6,383 nucleotides of DNA from contig DROE01000142.1 of the NCBI GenBank assembly GCA_011322005.1, positions 1-6,383 of the forward strand, in the 5' to 3' direction. The stretch is from Devosia sp. (lineage in GTDB: Bacteria > Pseudomonadota > Alphaproteobacteria > Rhizobiales > Devosiaceae). This document shows, one piece after another, positions 6,041 through 6,383 of the stretch. Below the pieces are notes generated by a model. That model saw nothing but the letters and a program-made list of their open reading frames with translations. It did no database searches and had not been told where the DNA came from. The stretch's first letter is position 1. Every line of letters begins with the position of its first letter. The position numbers were made by a program, and so were the translations under genes.

Positions 6041-6383
6041 TGTTCCCCGTTGAAACGCTGCAATTGGCGGAAAAAACTGTTTCGGCCCTGACGCGAAACC
6101 GCCTGAAAATCATCACGGCCGAAAGCTGCACCGGCGGGCTGATTGCGGGCGCGCTCACATCCATTCCCGGCTCATCCCAAGCGGTTTACGGCGGGTTCGT
6201 GACTTACGCCAACCCCGCCAAACAGGCAATGATTGGCGTTCCGGCAGCCTTGATTGAAGGCGAAGGCGCAGTTTCCGAGGCGGTTGCACGGGCCATGGCC
6301 GAGGGGGCCTTGAAAAGATCTGGCGTGGATATTTCCGTCGCGGTCACCGGAATTGCCGGCCCGGGTGGTGGCACTCCTCTAAA
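6040..6383 (+). CDS. CinA C-terminal-type amidohydrolase (PncC-like), 5' part
   Basis: First 114 residues of a stand-alone CinA C-terminal domain protein, normally about 160-165 residues; the rest is beyond the right edge. Characterised members (PncC) deamidate nicotinamide mononucleotide to nicotinic acid mononucleotide in NAD recycling. Seen: AESCTGG (27-33) near the N-terminus, the YGGFVTYANPAKQAMIGV segment (50-67), GAVSEAVARAMAEGA (76-90), and AVTGIAGPGGGTP (101-113), all in the family order. There is no N-terminal molybdopterin-binding (MoaB-like) domain, so this is the short form. The ATG overlaps the ispDF stop by one base and has a good Shine-Dalgarno, so it is probably co-transcribed. 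The link to isoprenoid synthesis is positional only. The symbol is left empty because short homologues are variously called pncC, cinA or ygaD. Confidence 0.92.
   Translation, partial: MFPVETLQLAEKTVSALTRNRLKIITAESCTGGLIAGALTSIPGSSQAVYGGFVTYANPAKQAMIGVPAALIEGEGAVSEAVARAMAEGALKRSGVDISVAVTGIAGPGGGTPL

Noticed and set aside
1..6383. Mobile element, CRISPR array, tRNA/rRNA gene or phage-like module
   Set aside because: No terminal repeats, spaced direct repeats, transposase motifs or cloverleaf patterns were seen. Nearly all the sequence is explained by six conserved housekeeping or regulatory genes.

Overview
The window looks like ordinary chromosomal DNA from an alphaproteobacterium, most likely of the Hyphomicrobiales (Rhizobiales) type. 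The reasons are the gene order dusB(nifR3)-ntrB-ntrC-ntrY, the fused IspD-IspF enzyme encoded divergently next to it, and a short CinA-type amidohydrolase gene directly after ispDF. The DNA is GC-rich and densely coding. I see no mobile element, CRISPR array, rRNA or tRNA.

Minus strand, read from right to left: dusB (4663 to 3650) encodes a tRNA-dihydrouridine synthase. ntrB (3653 to 2529) encodes the nitrogen-sensing histidine kinase and overlaps dusB by four bases (ATGA). ntrC (2527 to 1076) encodes its sigma-54-dependent response regulator and starts at a GTG just after the ntrB stop. After a 150-bp gap, ntrY (925 to beyond position 1) encodes a second, membrane-bound histidine kinase, of which only the N-terminal 308 residues are in the window. 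Dus-NtrB-NtrC look like one transcription unit. ntrY could be read through from it or have its own promoter.

Plus strand: ispDF (4844 to 6040) encodes a bifunctional enzyme for two steps of the MEP isoprenoid pathway. It overlaps by one base (TGATG) with a pncC/cinA-like gene that runs off the right edge.

The 180-bp divergent gap (4664-4843) is the main regulatory region. It holds a 17-bp dyad resembling an NtrC operator 11 bp upstream of dusB, and a perfect 7-bp inverted repeat that contains the dusB start codon. Together these suggest that the nitrogen-regulation operon may be autoregulated. This is inference from motif matching.

I did not find an undescribed multi-gene system. The observations worth a second look are small ones: the putative NtrC operator, the start-codon palindrome, an A8 run in the first codons of ntrB, a possible internal start that would give free IspF, and six A-tracts spaced about 10.3 bp apart inside the ispF part of ispDF.
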